In this document: one piece after another, positions 11,084-20,790 of the stretch
Layout: every line of letters starts with the position of its first letter
How positions within the stretch are numbered: the stretch's first letter is position 1
Assembly: GCA_014529385.2 (NCBI GenBank)
Contig: CM043971.1
Coordinates: 89,913,840 to 89,977,839 of the forward strand
Source of the DNA: Adiantum capillus-veneris
Taxonomy: Eukaryota > Streptophyta > Polypodiopsida > Polypodiales > Pteridaceae
Direction of reading: 5' to 3'
Length of the DNA: 64,000 nucleotides
Made by a program: the position numbers and the translations under genes
The notes under the pieces: model-generated
Told to the model about the DNA's origin: nothing
The model's input: the letters and a program-made list of their open reading frames with translations, nothing else
Database searches by the model: none

Positions 11084-12365
11084 TTGAAAGAAAATCGAAG
11101 TGAATTCAAAGAAACAACCGTGAAATCTGGAGGATCCATTTTGGTTGATAAGATTTTTGAGCCTATTAATGCTGCCTTGGAAACCTACCAAGCAGGACTT
11201 AAAGCAAGCCAAAACATGAAAAACAAATGGAAAAACTATCCTTCTCCAGACATGGAAGCAGCTAAGCTGGAAGCTTATCAAAATTTGATAAGAATCATGC
11301 AAGAAATGCTGGAAAAACAAAAACCCAAGCTTGAAAGTATTGCAAAACCTGAAGAGCTTGTGGTAAGAGACACTAAAGGAAAATCCGATGTGGTGGAAGA
11401 ACCCCACCTTTAAATAAAAGAACCAGAACTTACAGTGTCGGACATCGAAGATGCCTTAGACGAAATTCCATTCGTAAAGGAAGACTGGCCAGGACACTTA
11501 TGGAAAAAAGTGAGAGAGACCAATGATGGGAGCCTAACTCTAAAGTCAACTCCTATAGACGAAGTCTGGTTGGATAACCTACCTTCTGATGTAAACATGG
11601 ATGTACAATCCTTGTACGGGGATTGCGGATCTGAAGCGTCAGGAATGTCTAAACCATTGACCTTGAAAACATTACCTTCTTACTTGGGAGATAACAAAGA
11701 TGAATCCATAGTGTGTAAGACCACTCAAGTAAAAAGAGTTGAACAGACCCTAGAAGTAGAAAACATTCATTTGATCATGTCTACACCCATCCAATGCACT
11801 CTTACCTTGGGAGAACTGTTAAAACTCAGACCATACTTATGGAATGATCTACAGAAAACCCTAGAGAAGGTGGGGATAACGGCACTAATCTCAAAAAAGT
11901 TGGAAAATTTGAAAAATGAAATGGACAACAATGAAATTCCATGAACAAAGTTGGAGAATATTATGAAGGGGAAGAAGGAAACACCACTCTCCCAGTGAAA
12001 TATTTATGACATTGAAACCATGGCGATACTAGATAGTGGAGCAGGCATAGCCATAACCACTAAAGTAGTATGGGAATCCTGGGGATAGCCAGTCATTAGA
12101 CAAACTAGAGTGAAATTGCAATTGGCTCACAGACACACTGAGAGACCATTACGACAGCTTGAAAAAGTGATAGTCAGTTCTTGTGGAATTGAATATCAAC
12201 ACACTTTTGTCATAGTAGACTTTGGGAAAAAACTCAACTATGAAATCATATTGGGAAGACCTTTCATGCACCGAGGTACAACTTATCCAAGATTGGGGAA
12301 ACAATTATCTGTACTTGAAGCAAGTGGTATCTATAATAAGAGTAAATCTAAAAGATCACACTTAT
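11084..12365 (+). pseudogene. pre-protease region and first retropepsin (DSGA)
   Basis: A single frame with stops at 11411, 11942, 11996 and 12086. A helical charged segment is followed by a TLGELLKLRPYLW stretch, a wording typical just upstream of plant Ty3 proteases. Then comes MAILDSGAGIAITT with the active site D-S-G-A at 12032-12043, and YEIILGRPFM near the end, the usual C-terminal ILG element. After about 12275 the protein continues in a different frame (the next feature). This is the normally placed protease between gag and RT. Confidence 0.75.
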
Positions 12366-13445
12366 AGAGATGTCTTGAAAACACCCATACAGGATTTTGA
12401 TTCAGTCTCTTCGACTGAAACTAAACTTCCATCCTGGCTAAACAAAGACACTCCTATTTGGATGTGTGGAGCTTCAAAAAATGGAAGTTTAAGACGAGAA
12501 GAATGTATCCTAGAAAGGGATTGCACAAACGAAGCCTATGTACCTGAACCCTTTCTAGAGCATTTGTTTGAGCTAGTTGAGTGGACTCAAATTTTAGCGA
12601 CCATGGATGTCTGTGTGAATATGTCTATGCCTACTCAATTTTACAATGAGGATGACTACGACATAATTCCCATCCAAATGATTTCAATCCTCAACATTGA
12701 ATACAAAGATGAGAAACCCAAGGACTTAATGAAATCTCAACAAGTCTTTTCAGGCCTCTACTACGATGCAACTGACGAGCTAGATGAACACTTAGCTACC
12801 TCAGAAGATTTGGGGTCAGAAAAAGAACATATGAGAGCTAAGCTACTGTTAAAAGGAGGAGAGGAAAAGTTTTATGACTTTCCAAACCAGAAATTGAGAA
12901 GACAAAAATGGTATAGACAAAAAAGAGACACCAAAAATATGAAAACACGACCTATGCCATCAGTCTCCAATAGAACACAATTTCTGATGCAGATAGATGA
13001 AAATGATTGTGTCAAGGACAAAATCACTGGAAGATATCCTTCAAACAAAAATTCAAAAATGTCTCAAACATCGAAAAAAACAAGGAAGGATACTCAAGCA
13101 AACCCACAGGATAAGAAACCACTCATGACACGAGTCGAGCGGAAAAAGAAATATCAAGAGTTGAAAAAAGATCTAAATGAGATATACACAACAGAAATGG
13201 AAACCACGGAAGAGAATGGTAAGGATGTAATGAGTGTTCCATCCCATTACAAAAAGTATACTCTCCACGATCAAAAAATTAAAGTCGAACAACCTATTAG
13301 GGAACTACGGAAACAGGGCGAGTCTTACGAAGGGCCTAAAAAAGCTAAAAAAATAGACTTGATTGAACCAGGAGAAGAGCCTAGACCTGCTTACATTGCA
13401 AATGACCTAACAGAAGAAGAAGAAGAGCTCTTGCTGAGCTTGTGA
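12276..13445 (+). pseudogene. protease end and protease-RT spacer
   Basis: A long uninterrupted frame. It begins with the shifted end of the protease (QLIQDWGNNYLYL) and runs about 380 residues of acidic and lysine-rich sequence to a terminal Glu-rich stretch before RT. No enzymatic domain is recognised in the spacer. Its length without stops is notable beside the broken flanks. It may contribute to connecting or processing Gag-Pol. Confidence 0.55.
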
Positions 13446-14219
13446 AAGGAATACTGAGATATATTCGCTTGGTCTTACAAGGATCTCAAGGGTGTTGATC
13501 CAGAAATCTGTCAACATACCATACCCATGAGAGATGATGCAAAACTAAGTAGACAAAGGCCATACACGTATAATGAAACATTTGCCAGGAAGATAAAAGA
13601 AGAGATTGAAAAACTAAAGGAGGTCAAATTCATTTACAAAATTGAACACACAAATTGGGTGTCTCCAATTATGGTAGTACCCAAGAAGAATGGAAAATTA
13701 CGAGTGTGTGTTAATCTCAAAAAGGTGAATGCAGCTACTATTAGAGACAACTTTCCTCTTCCAATCACTCAGCATGTTTTAGAACGAGTTGCAGGAAAAG
13801 AATCTTACAGCTTCTTAGACGACTTTTTGGGATACAATCAACTTTTGGTTGACCCAAAAGATCAACATAAAACTGCTTTTGCAATAGAATGGGGTATATT
13901 TGCCTATCGGGTTATTCCGTTTGGGTTAACTAATGCTCGAGCCATGTTTCAAAGGTTGATGAGCCATGCTTTTAAAGAATATCTTAGGAAATTATTACAA
14001 GTATATATGGATGATCTATGCGTACATTCGTCAATCTGGGCTGATCATTTTGAACACCTCAAAAATGTATTCAAACAATGTAGACTTTATAGGATTTGCT
14101 TAAATCCTGAAAAGTGCACATTCATGGGTAGACAAGGAAAAATTCTTGGACATATAGTCTCTAAAAATGGCATAGCTACTGATATTGAAAAGATTCATGT
14201 CATTGCTTATTTTCTTTGA
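13446..14219 (+). pseudogene. reverse transcriptase
   Basis: Motifs in order: WVSPIMVVPKKNGKLRVCV, SYSFLDDFLGYNQ, FAYRVIPFGLTNA, and the catalytic QVYMDDLCVHS with Y-M-D-D at 14004-14015, then CRLYRICLNPEKC and ILGHIVS. It copies element RNA into DNA in the particle. The catalytic aspartates are intact. A stop before the frame (13456) and an in-frame TGA at 14217, of the kind produced from CGA, interrupt it. The same frame continues into RNase H. Confidence 0.9.
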
Positions 14220-14800
14220 CCAACAACATTCAAGGGGGTACAAGCCTTCATGGGGCATTGTGGATATTACCGACGGTTCATCTACATGTACGCTATAATT
14301 GCAAAAACCATGTATAGCTTGATTACATACTTTGAATGGACCAAGGCATGTGAAGAATCCTTCATGAAGCTTAAGCAAACTCTCACCTTAGCACCAATAT
14401 TGAAAGCACCAGATTGGAATAAGGTATTCCACGTACATGTAGATGCTTTCAATTTTGCTATGGGTTGTATACTAGCTCAACCAGGAGAGAAGAAAATTGA
14501 CTTTCCTATTTCTTATGCTAGCCGACAATTGAACATGGCGGAAAAGAATTACACCACCACCGAAAGGGAAGGATTAAGAATGATCTATGTCGTTAAAAAG
14601 TATAGACATTACCTATTACCCAACAAGTTTGTGTTCTTTGTGGACCACCAAGATTTGTTGTATTTCGTCAACAAGCCATGCAGCACATGAAGAATAGTGA
14701 GATGGTTCATCATTCTTCTGGAATTTGATTTTACTGTGGTTGTTAAAAAGGACACTACACATCAATGAGTAGATCATTTGTCAAGGATTGTTTCAGGAGA
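14220..14800 (+). pseudogene. RNase H domain
   Basis: Contiguous frame with RT. Seen are VQAFMGHCGYYRRFI (connection), FHVHVDAFNFAMGCIL with the first catalytic Asp, ISYASRQLNMAEKNYTTTE with the Glu, and FFVDHQDLLYF. It degrades the RNA strand of the RNA-DNA hybrid. Stops follow at 14688 and about 14766. No second RNase H domain is seen before the zinc domains. Confidence 0.82.
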
Positions 14801-14954
14801 ATCACCTAAAGGGGTAGACGATGATCTACCAGATGCCTATTTATTCTCCGTAGAAATGATACCTAGATGGTTGAAAAACATTGTCTCATTGATGACAATA
14901 GCTCAAGTGGATTCACAAATACCACTTTCTATCACGATCAGATTAATCGAGTAA

Positions 14955-15215
14955 TTGGCTATATATCAATTACTAGCTGGTAGGATATACAAAAGAAATC
15001 GAGATGGGATATTGCTCTTATACATTAATCCTGAAGAAAAAGAACAGTACCTAAGTCAAGCACATGTTACCATAGTAGGACTTCACTTTGTTGAGGACTC
15101 AATTATGCAACGAATCTTGAGACTTGGAGTATTTTGGCCAACTATGAGGAGAGATGTTTGATCTTTTGTAAAGGATTTACCTCAATGTCAAAAACAAACA
15201 CCCATACCTCATGTA
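14955..15215 (+). pseudogene. first HHCC-type zinc domain (extra copy)
   Basis: The frame reads RIYKRNRDGILLLYI, then SQAHVTIVGLHF, then GVFWPTMRRDV, a stop at 15159, and DLPQCQK. This follows the same pattern as the standard integrase zinc domain 350-460 bp downstream (EQAHAGLVGGHF, GIWWPTLFADA, RRCDACQRE). Two histidines are kept. One of the two cysteines appears lost, with L where C is expected. Tandem HHCC domains are not the usual Ty3 layout. Confidence 0.62.
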
Positions 15216-16500
15216 ACATTGTTTCAAACGTCACCTGTTCCTAAGTGGAGTAACTATCTAGTTACTTACTTATCGAGCCGAACATTTCCTGAGGATATGA
15301 GTAAACGCCGTCAAAGAGCAATTGAAACTGAAGCAAGAGACTATGATCTTAGTGGGAACCAATTGTATCAGAGAGGTAAATATCAACATTTGTGTCTTTG
15401 TGCAAAGGAAGACGAGTATATTCCGATTATAGAACAAGCACATGCTGGATTAGTTGGAGGTCACTTTTCAAGTGAGACCACCACAAGAGCAATCTTGATG
15501 GCAGGCATATGGTGGCCAACACTTTTTGCAGATGCTAAAGAATATGTTCGAAGGTGTGATGCTTGCCAACGAGAAAAAATGCCAACACGTGTAGATAGCA
15601 TGCCCTTAAGACCAATGATGGGAGCTAGAGCTTTCGCAAAATGGGGTATAGATTTTGCTGGACCAATATAGCCACCTGCTTATAAAACTCAAGCTCAATA
15701 TATCATTGTGGCTATGGACTATTTGACCAAGTGGGCTGAGGCTCAATCATTTCAAAGGAATGATGCCAGAACCACTGCTTCATTCTTATATGAGTATGTA
15801 TTCACGAGATATGGACTACCAATAGAAATTGTCAATGATCGAGGAACTCATTTCCTCATTGAGATAATCCAGTATTTTCTTACTGAGTTTATGGTCATCC
15901 ATAACAAATTAGCTCCCTATCACCCACAAGCAAACGGACAAACTAAGCATACAAAAAAAATTCTTAGCTCGGTGCTGACTAAAGTGGTTAGTTCAGGAAG
16001 GATAGATTGGAAAATGAATCTCCATGCTTCTCTATGGGCTTATCGAGTTTCATTCAAAACAGCTTTAAATGCTACACCCTTTAACCTTGTTTATGATCTT
16101 GATGCCATACTTCCAATAGAATTTCTATTGCCGACATTAAGGGTAGCACAAAATCTTGAGTGGATTGAACATGAATTGTCAGAAAGACTTGAAGATTTGG
16201 AAAAGCTAGATGAGCAAAGGCTAGATGCTGTAGCTCACATCTATGCACAAAAGCGGAAACAAAAACAGTTTTTTGATTCCCACTCAATCACAAAAATCTT
16301 CAAGTAAGGGGACTTAGTTTTAATCTATTCCCTTAAGCAACACATTCCCAAGTTTAATAAAAAGGGAAATGGACCGTTTATCATTGAAGATGTATCTCTA
16401 AGTGGAGCCGTAAAATTGACCACCCTAGATGGTGAACCAATGGCTGATTGAATTAGTGGATGTCGTTTAAAGAAATACAATTTTCCGCTAACCAATGAAC
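15216..16500 (+). pseudogene. integrase with second HHCC zinc domain and C-terminal GPF-type module
   Basis: N-terminal zinc domain: H-x5-H in EQAHAGLVGGHF and C-x2-C in RRCDACQ. Core: WGIDFAGPI (first Asp), IVNDRGTHF (second Asp), and HPQANGQTKHTKK, where the catalytic Glu position is Lys (15945-15947). The C-terminal module reads KGNGPFIIEDV and LTTLDGEP. It inserts element cDNA into the genome. The Glu-to-Lys change plus stops at 15669, 16305 and 16449 inactivate it. No chromodomain follows; a helical linker (about 16490-16580) leads into the second protease. Confidence 0.85.
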
Positions 16501-17107
16501 TACATGCAGCCAAACAAAGAAAGATCAAACGACAACAGGTTATTGATGAAGCCCAAGAGGAAGCTCGGCTTTGGGTACTCAAGCAAAAAGTTGCTTTCAA
16601 GAATCAACAGATATCGATTCCCATCAACACTCTGGAAATACATGACCGACAATGGGAATTACCAAAAGATACAGTTTCAACACATGATGACTAGGTAGAC
16701 GGAATGGACATGCGTATCAAAGTACAACTCAACAATCATAGCACCAATGCTTTGATCGACATAGGAGCTAGAGTAAACGCAGTAAGTTATTCCACGTACA
16801 AGAAGGCAACAAGTCAAGCATTGACGGGGCAGGAATAGAGACAATCAAAGGATGCAACAAGAACCCAACCCCAACATTGGGAGTAGTCAACTTGAACCTG
16901 ATAGTACATGGATGTTCATGTCCTCATCAGTTTGTATGCTTACCAAATGAACACATGAATGAGATGATGATTCTTGGAATTCCCTGGATGCGAACATACA
17001 AAGTAGTTTTAGATTGGGATACAAATCAGCTAAAGCTATCACCGAAAGGCGGGCAACTCATTGTTCCAATTGCACCAAGCAAGGAGGAATGGAAAAGAAG
17101 CAATTAG
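16500..17107 (+). pseudogene. second retropepsin-like domain after integrase (DIGA / ILGIPW)
   Basis: In the same frame as integrase, past one TAG at 16692, the translation reads ALIDIGARVNAVSYSTY. Its D-I-G-A lies at 16758-16769 where retropepsins have D-T/S-G-A. After a frameshift near 16800 the frame continues from 16877: LGVVNLNLIVHG (numbering from the shifted frame) and MMILGIPWMRTYKVVLDWD. ILG followed by W is the usual end of the fold. It is clearly a protease-family fold, separate from the DSGA protease at 12032, and fused downstream of integrase through a linker. The role is unknown: it could be a structural or regulatory domain, or process a C-terminal product. Confidence 0.75.
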
Positions 17108-17575
17108 CAGACCAAACCACGAAGTTATCAATCTTCTCCATCCCCTCAAAAAGAAAATTCTACAAGTAGCATGGGAGGAGTCAGGAAAATTTGGGTACCA
17201 AAAGCACAGCTTAAGGATAAACCAATTCAGATCTGGGTGCCTAAAACTTCACCGACAAAACAAAAGAAGGTTCCAAGGGTTAAAACACAAAGATGAGTAT
17301 CTCCAAGCAAGGAACCTAACATGAAATTGGTTTGGAAGAAAAAAGAGCACTTATATTCTCCACAAACTGTAAAACCAATCAAGCAATGGCGAGTTAAGTC
17401 TCAAAAGACTCCACCACACCATACAGCATCAAGCAAACCAAACTACCAATGGAGAGAAAAAGATCGACAACAAACAAAAGTGCTACCAACAGCTCAAGCA
17501 ATCAGCATGCTGAAGCATCCTGACGGTACAATCAAACAGAGAGCACACGAGCTACAAGATTTGCTCTTTTGAAGA
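17108..17575 (+). pseudogene. WVPK-motif tail
   Basis: Reading the best frame gives KIWVPKAQL, then IQIWVPKTSP about a dozen residues later. After frameshifts comes LVWKKKEHLY and a lysine/glutamine-rich segment to the stop at 17570-17572. The same motif pair follows the second protease in the minus-strand family at 4424-4939. No known domain is recognised. Confidence 0.5.
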
Positions 17576-18500
17576 CATCATCAGCAAACCTCGACATCAG
17601 AAATCCTTGAGTAAATTACTCAAGACCCAGCTCTTGCACAACATAATGGTTTGAATTGCATTGATCTTCAACTCATGGTAGAGCCAACCACAGCTATGCA
17701 TAGACAAGATTGTTCAACCCATGCACATAGTCGTCCCAGAGTACGCCATATAGGAGGGATGGAAGGGCACTAAGTACTAAGTAATTAAGAGCAATCTGCG
17801 AAGAGGGAGGAAAAAGTTCGATGTTAACGTTTGATTTTTTTACAAAATTACCTAATAATGCCCTTATAATACATCATCAAGGGAAAATTCATTGTGATAA
17901 ATCTTCCCGATGAGTGTAAAAGTGTATATACTATCAAAAAACATCAAAAAATAGTCCTTTTTGAAAAAATTTCATCATTTTTATTGATAATGAGGCTTAA
18001 AAATAGAAAAATCCAAGAAAAAAAAATAAATTTGTGTATTTCAATGAATTTTCTTAATTATTGAATTTTCACTTTACTTTTTTAGAGCATTTTTCTATTT
18101 TCTTTGATTTTTTTAAATAAATAGGTCAAAAATTAATAATAAATAGCAGGGAAGCTCATATGGAAAAACAAAAGACACGATGGTGATCAGAAAAACAAGG
18201 CGGACAAGCATAAAAATTTCCAATGAAATCAGAAGATGGAAGCGGGAAGCCTAAATTAGGCGGCCAAGCCTACTTTTGCAAAATTCTTGTAGAATGAGGT
18301 ACGGGAATCCGATCACGGAAATTTTTGAGTCTAACATAGATTTCATGGCCTAGTGGGACTAACAAGGAAATCTGGGGAAAATCGGTTTGGGAATTCCGGG
18401 TATAGATATCCAAGATAGGCTAAAACCACCTCATTTCCACTTGCAGCCTTTGCAGAGAGAGATTTCGACCTCTTTTTCGCTACTTTTTCGGAGTCCACAG
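17576..18500. other. non-coding, AT-rich, with candidate polypurine tract
   Basis: A purine-rich tract (GAAGAGGGAGGAAAAAG near 17801-17817) is followed within a few bases by TGTTAACG at 17823, a possible 3' LTR start. The 17830-18130 stretch is strongly AT-rich. No match to the 5' LTR region was seen, so the element end is uncertain. Confidence 0.4.
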
Positions 18501-18794
18501 TTGACCGTTTTCAGCGCCGTCTCACACGAGACATGAGGGTAAGTTCTTTACTCATCAATGATCCATTTTGTACGGCCGGTAGCTAGTCTAAAGCCCTAGA
18601 AAAAAACCCTAGAAACCGAGCAGTGCACGAAGACCTACGACCAAAAACTGATCATAGCGGCTTGTCACTCGACCAAATCAGATGGGATTTGAACCATAGC
18701 ATTGCCTAACATAATAGAACCTTTCTATATCATCAGTAGAACATTCGACTGGGGTCGAGGTGGTCCCCATTAGAAAAAGCTAGGTTTTTGGGAG

Positions 18795-19067
18795 ATGCAA
18801 GAATTTCGATATGACCCCACATATAGCTTGCCTACGAGGTTCTTATACAATGTATATGATTGGTTTAGTAAAATCAATCAAGCAAAGCCCTCCAAAAGCA
18901 AAAAAAAACTCGAAGGCTACAAAGCATCAAATTCGACATACTGGGTCAAACTGACTCCAAATGAGCTAGAGTTGGACAAGTTGCTTCACGACTATGTTGG
19001 GGACAAGTCCAAAGCCTCAAAGTTGTCCGACCAACCCAACAGGCAGTGTAGTCACAAAAAATGGTGA
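18795..19067 (+). CDS. ORF of unknown function at start of leader
   Basis: Ninety open codons starting MQEFRYDPTYSLPTRF, lysine-rich in the middle, ending before the palindrome array. No domain is recognised. A GGGTAAGT splice-donor-like site lies upstream (about 18540) and an acceptor-like AACAG just before the next ORF (about 19981), so the whole region could be intronic. Could also be chance. Confidence 0.25.
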   Translation: MQEFRYDPTYSLPTRFLYNVYDWFSKINQAKPSKSKKKLEGYKASNSTYWVKLTPNELELDKLLHDYVGDKSKASKLSDQPNRQCSHKKW

Positions 19068-19189
19068 TTTCAAAGTCGACCAAGCACAAAGTGATGCCGG
19101 CATGACCAAACTTGACCAAATTCAATTTAGGACTTGTTTTAGGTGTATAGAACATGTCTAGGTCAAAAGTTGTAAGTTTTGCAAAGAAT

Positions 19190-19860
19190 CTGTCACTGTT
19201 GTAAATAATCACGATTATTTACTTTGCATCATTTTTGATTGGAAATTGTCACATCTCCTCACCTATCAAGTGTACACACCTAATACATGCCAAACAATCA
19301 AGTATGAGCCAAAATGAGCACCTATAACTTGGAAAATTGCGAGAAAACGTAAAGAAGTCTTTGCAAATCAATTTTTGGGTTATGGACAACATTTCTTGAT
19401 CCAAATCACCTTATATCTCATATACAGGGTCTATACAATGCCTAGAACCAGTTTGTACCAAAAAATGTTAATTTTGGTAGAAAAGTTAATAATCGTGATT
19501 ATTAACTTTCTAGCCAAAATTGGGGAGTTTTGATATTTTGCCATCATACATCCAAATTACATGATGTGTTAAGCCCACTAGCCAAGTTTTAACCAATTTG
19601 GAGCTCAAAATCTCAAATTTCCTTTATATCTACTGTTTCAGAGACCTAAAGCCAAAATCTGGTACCATTTTCACCCTATGCATCCAAATGAGCCCATATT
19701 TCACTCAGAGTATGTACTTGGTATATACTTCAAAACTATGAAGCCAAGTTTTCAAAAAGTTGAAAAATTTGCTCAACTCTAAATAATTGCGATTATTTAC
19801 TTTGGTTGCAAAAGTTTGTTTTGACTTTACAGTTTTGTTCCTTGCATGTTTTTATGCATC
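19190..19860 (+). repeat. leader palindrome array, second element
   Basis: Three palindromes. 19201-19222 has arms GTAAATAATC and GATTATTTAC around AC. 19485-19506 has arms GTTAATAATC and GATTATTAAC around GT, extendable to 13-bp arms. 19779-19800 has two mismatches from the perfect form. Spacings are 284 and 294 bp. Monomer text includes a TTAAGCCCAC stretch also found in the array at 6996-8460. Otherwise the bodies are strongly diverged. Confidence 0.85.
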
Positions 19861-19987
19861 TATGCTTGTTTAGAAATTGATTTGAAGCAAATTGGACCAA
19901 AATTGTCAGCATTTCAAACTAAAGGACACTTCAGAAAAAATTCTGATAAATCTGCTAACTCTCCACTCTATTCACTGAACAGGAGCC

Positions 19988-20775
19988 ATGCAAGCAGCAG
20001 AGAGGGCTAAGGAGAAGCTCAACCAGAAGGAGAAGTTGCAGGAACTGCCTGCATATCAACTAGACACAGACTCAGTCACAGCAACCAAGGCAACATACAT
20101 CTCCAAAGAACAGCTAGAAGAGAATCATACTAGAATCTTCACCGGCAAATTCAAAAGTGAAGAGGGACATCAGGTGGAGTTGCAACTCCTACCTAAGGAA
20201 GTATATGATGTTGCCACGAAGCCAGAGACCAGAGAAGCTTAGCGCAGGCTAGGACTCAGAGACTTTTATGAACAAGAGCCCTGCAGAGTGGATTTTCAGA
20301 AAGCTTACGAGATTTTATCCACAATCAAAGAAGATGGAACCGCACAAATATTTGACACTCAGGGAAACAAGGTCAAAGTAGTCACAACTAAAGATATAGT
20401 GGTAGAAGCACTCAGACTGCCCAAAGAAGGAATGATCATGAGAGCAAGGAATAGAAAAACAGTAGGAACTTTTACCAAGGACACCACCGTGGCTACCTTT
20501 GTAGATTTTATTCACAAATAAGTGGAAAAGCCAGCCCGATTATACCATCAGCACTTCCATTTTTTGGCAAAAAGGCCACCAAGGTACACTACACCAAATC
20601 ACGCATTTGACACCACATTTACTCAAGTTCTAAAGTCAACAACTAGGCAACCAGTGGACCATGCACAGTATGTCCTGACCACCTTGAAGGGCACCAAGAA
20701 AGAAGGCAAGATCACTTACTTGGGTGCGCTATCGGCATGGTACGCTATTCCTAGATTGTCGGCCATGCTATCGGC
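19988..20775 (+). pseudogene. gag-position ORF, N-terminal part (plant-transposon-like domain)
   Basis: One frame with stops at 20240 and 20519. Seen are an Ala/Lys/Glu-rich start (MQAAERAKEKLNQKEK), then DFYEQEP, FDTQGNKVKVVTTKDIVVEALRLP, and FVDFIHK. The pattern of a short beta-type segment followed by an IVxEALRLP helix recalls the uncharacterised 'putative plant transposon protein' domains found in non-autonomous plant retroelements. That likeness is from memory of the pattern, not a search. The ATG at 19988 comes directly after an acceptor-like AACAG. A frameshift near the hairpin at 20752-20790 moves the coding frame. Confidence 0.45.
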
Positions 20776-20790
20776 ATGGTCGACAATCTA
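20752..20790. repeat. strong hairpin within coding sequence
   Basis: An inverted repeat with 17-bp arms starting TAGATTGTCG and ending CGACAATCTA, one mismatch, and a TATCG loop. A direct repeat CTATCGGCATGGT flanks and overlaps it (20729-20741 and 20768-20780). It coincides with the frameshift in the ORF, so it probably arose by a local templated duplication. Confidence 0.8.

Larger units (their letters stand above)
6060..17820 (+). mobile_element. large Ty3/gypsy element with palindromic leader and post-integrase protease
   Basis: In order: LTR region ending near 6595, primer-binding site, leader with palindromic tandem repeats, gag, zinc knuckle, first protease, spacer, RT, RNase H, two HHCC zinc domains, integrase, second protease and WVPK tail, then a purine-rich tract near 17800-17817. 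The PBS wording (TTGGCGCCG) resembles that of plant Tat/Athila elements. No 3' LTR matching the 5' region was found, so the outer limits are approximate. Many stops and frameshifts make it non-functional. Several stops fit C-to-T change at CGA or CAG codons (14217, 15669, 16692). Confidence 0.8.

Noticed and set aside
12276-13445. Host gene, because of the 390-codon uninterrupted frame
   Set aside because: It is contiguous with the protease end upstream and RT downstream in a Ty3 pol, so it is element spacer.
17823-18540. 3' LTR of the large Ty3 element
   Set aside because: A purine tract and TGTTAAC are present, but no similarity to the 5' LTR region (6060-6595) was found, so it is not listed as an LTR.
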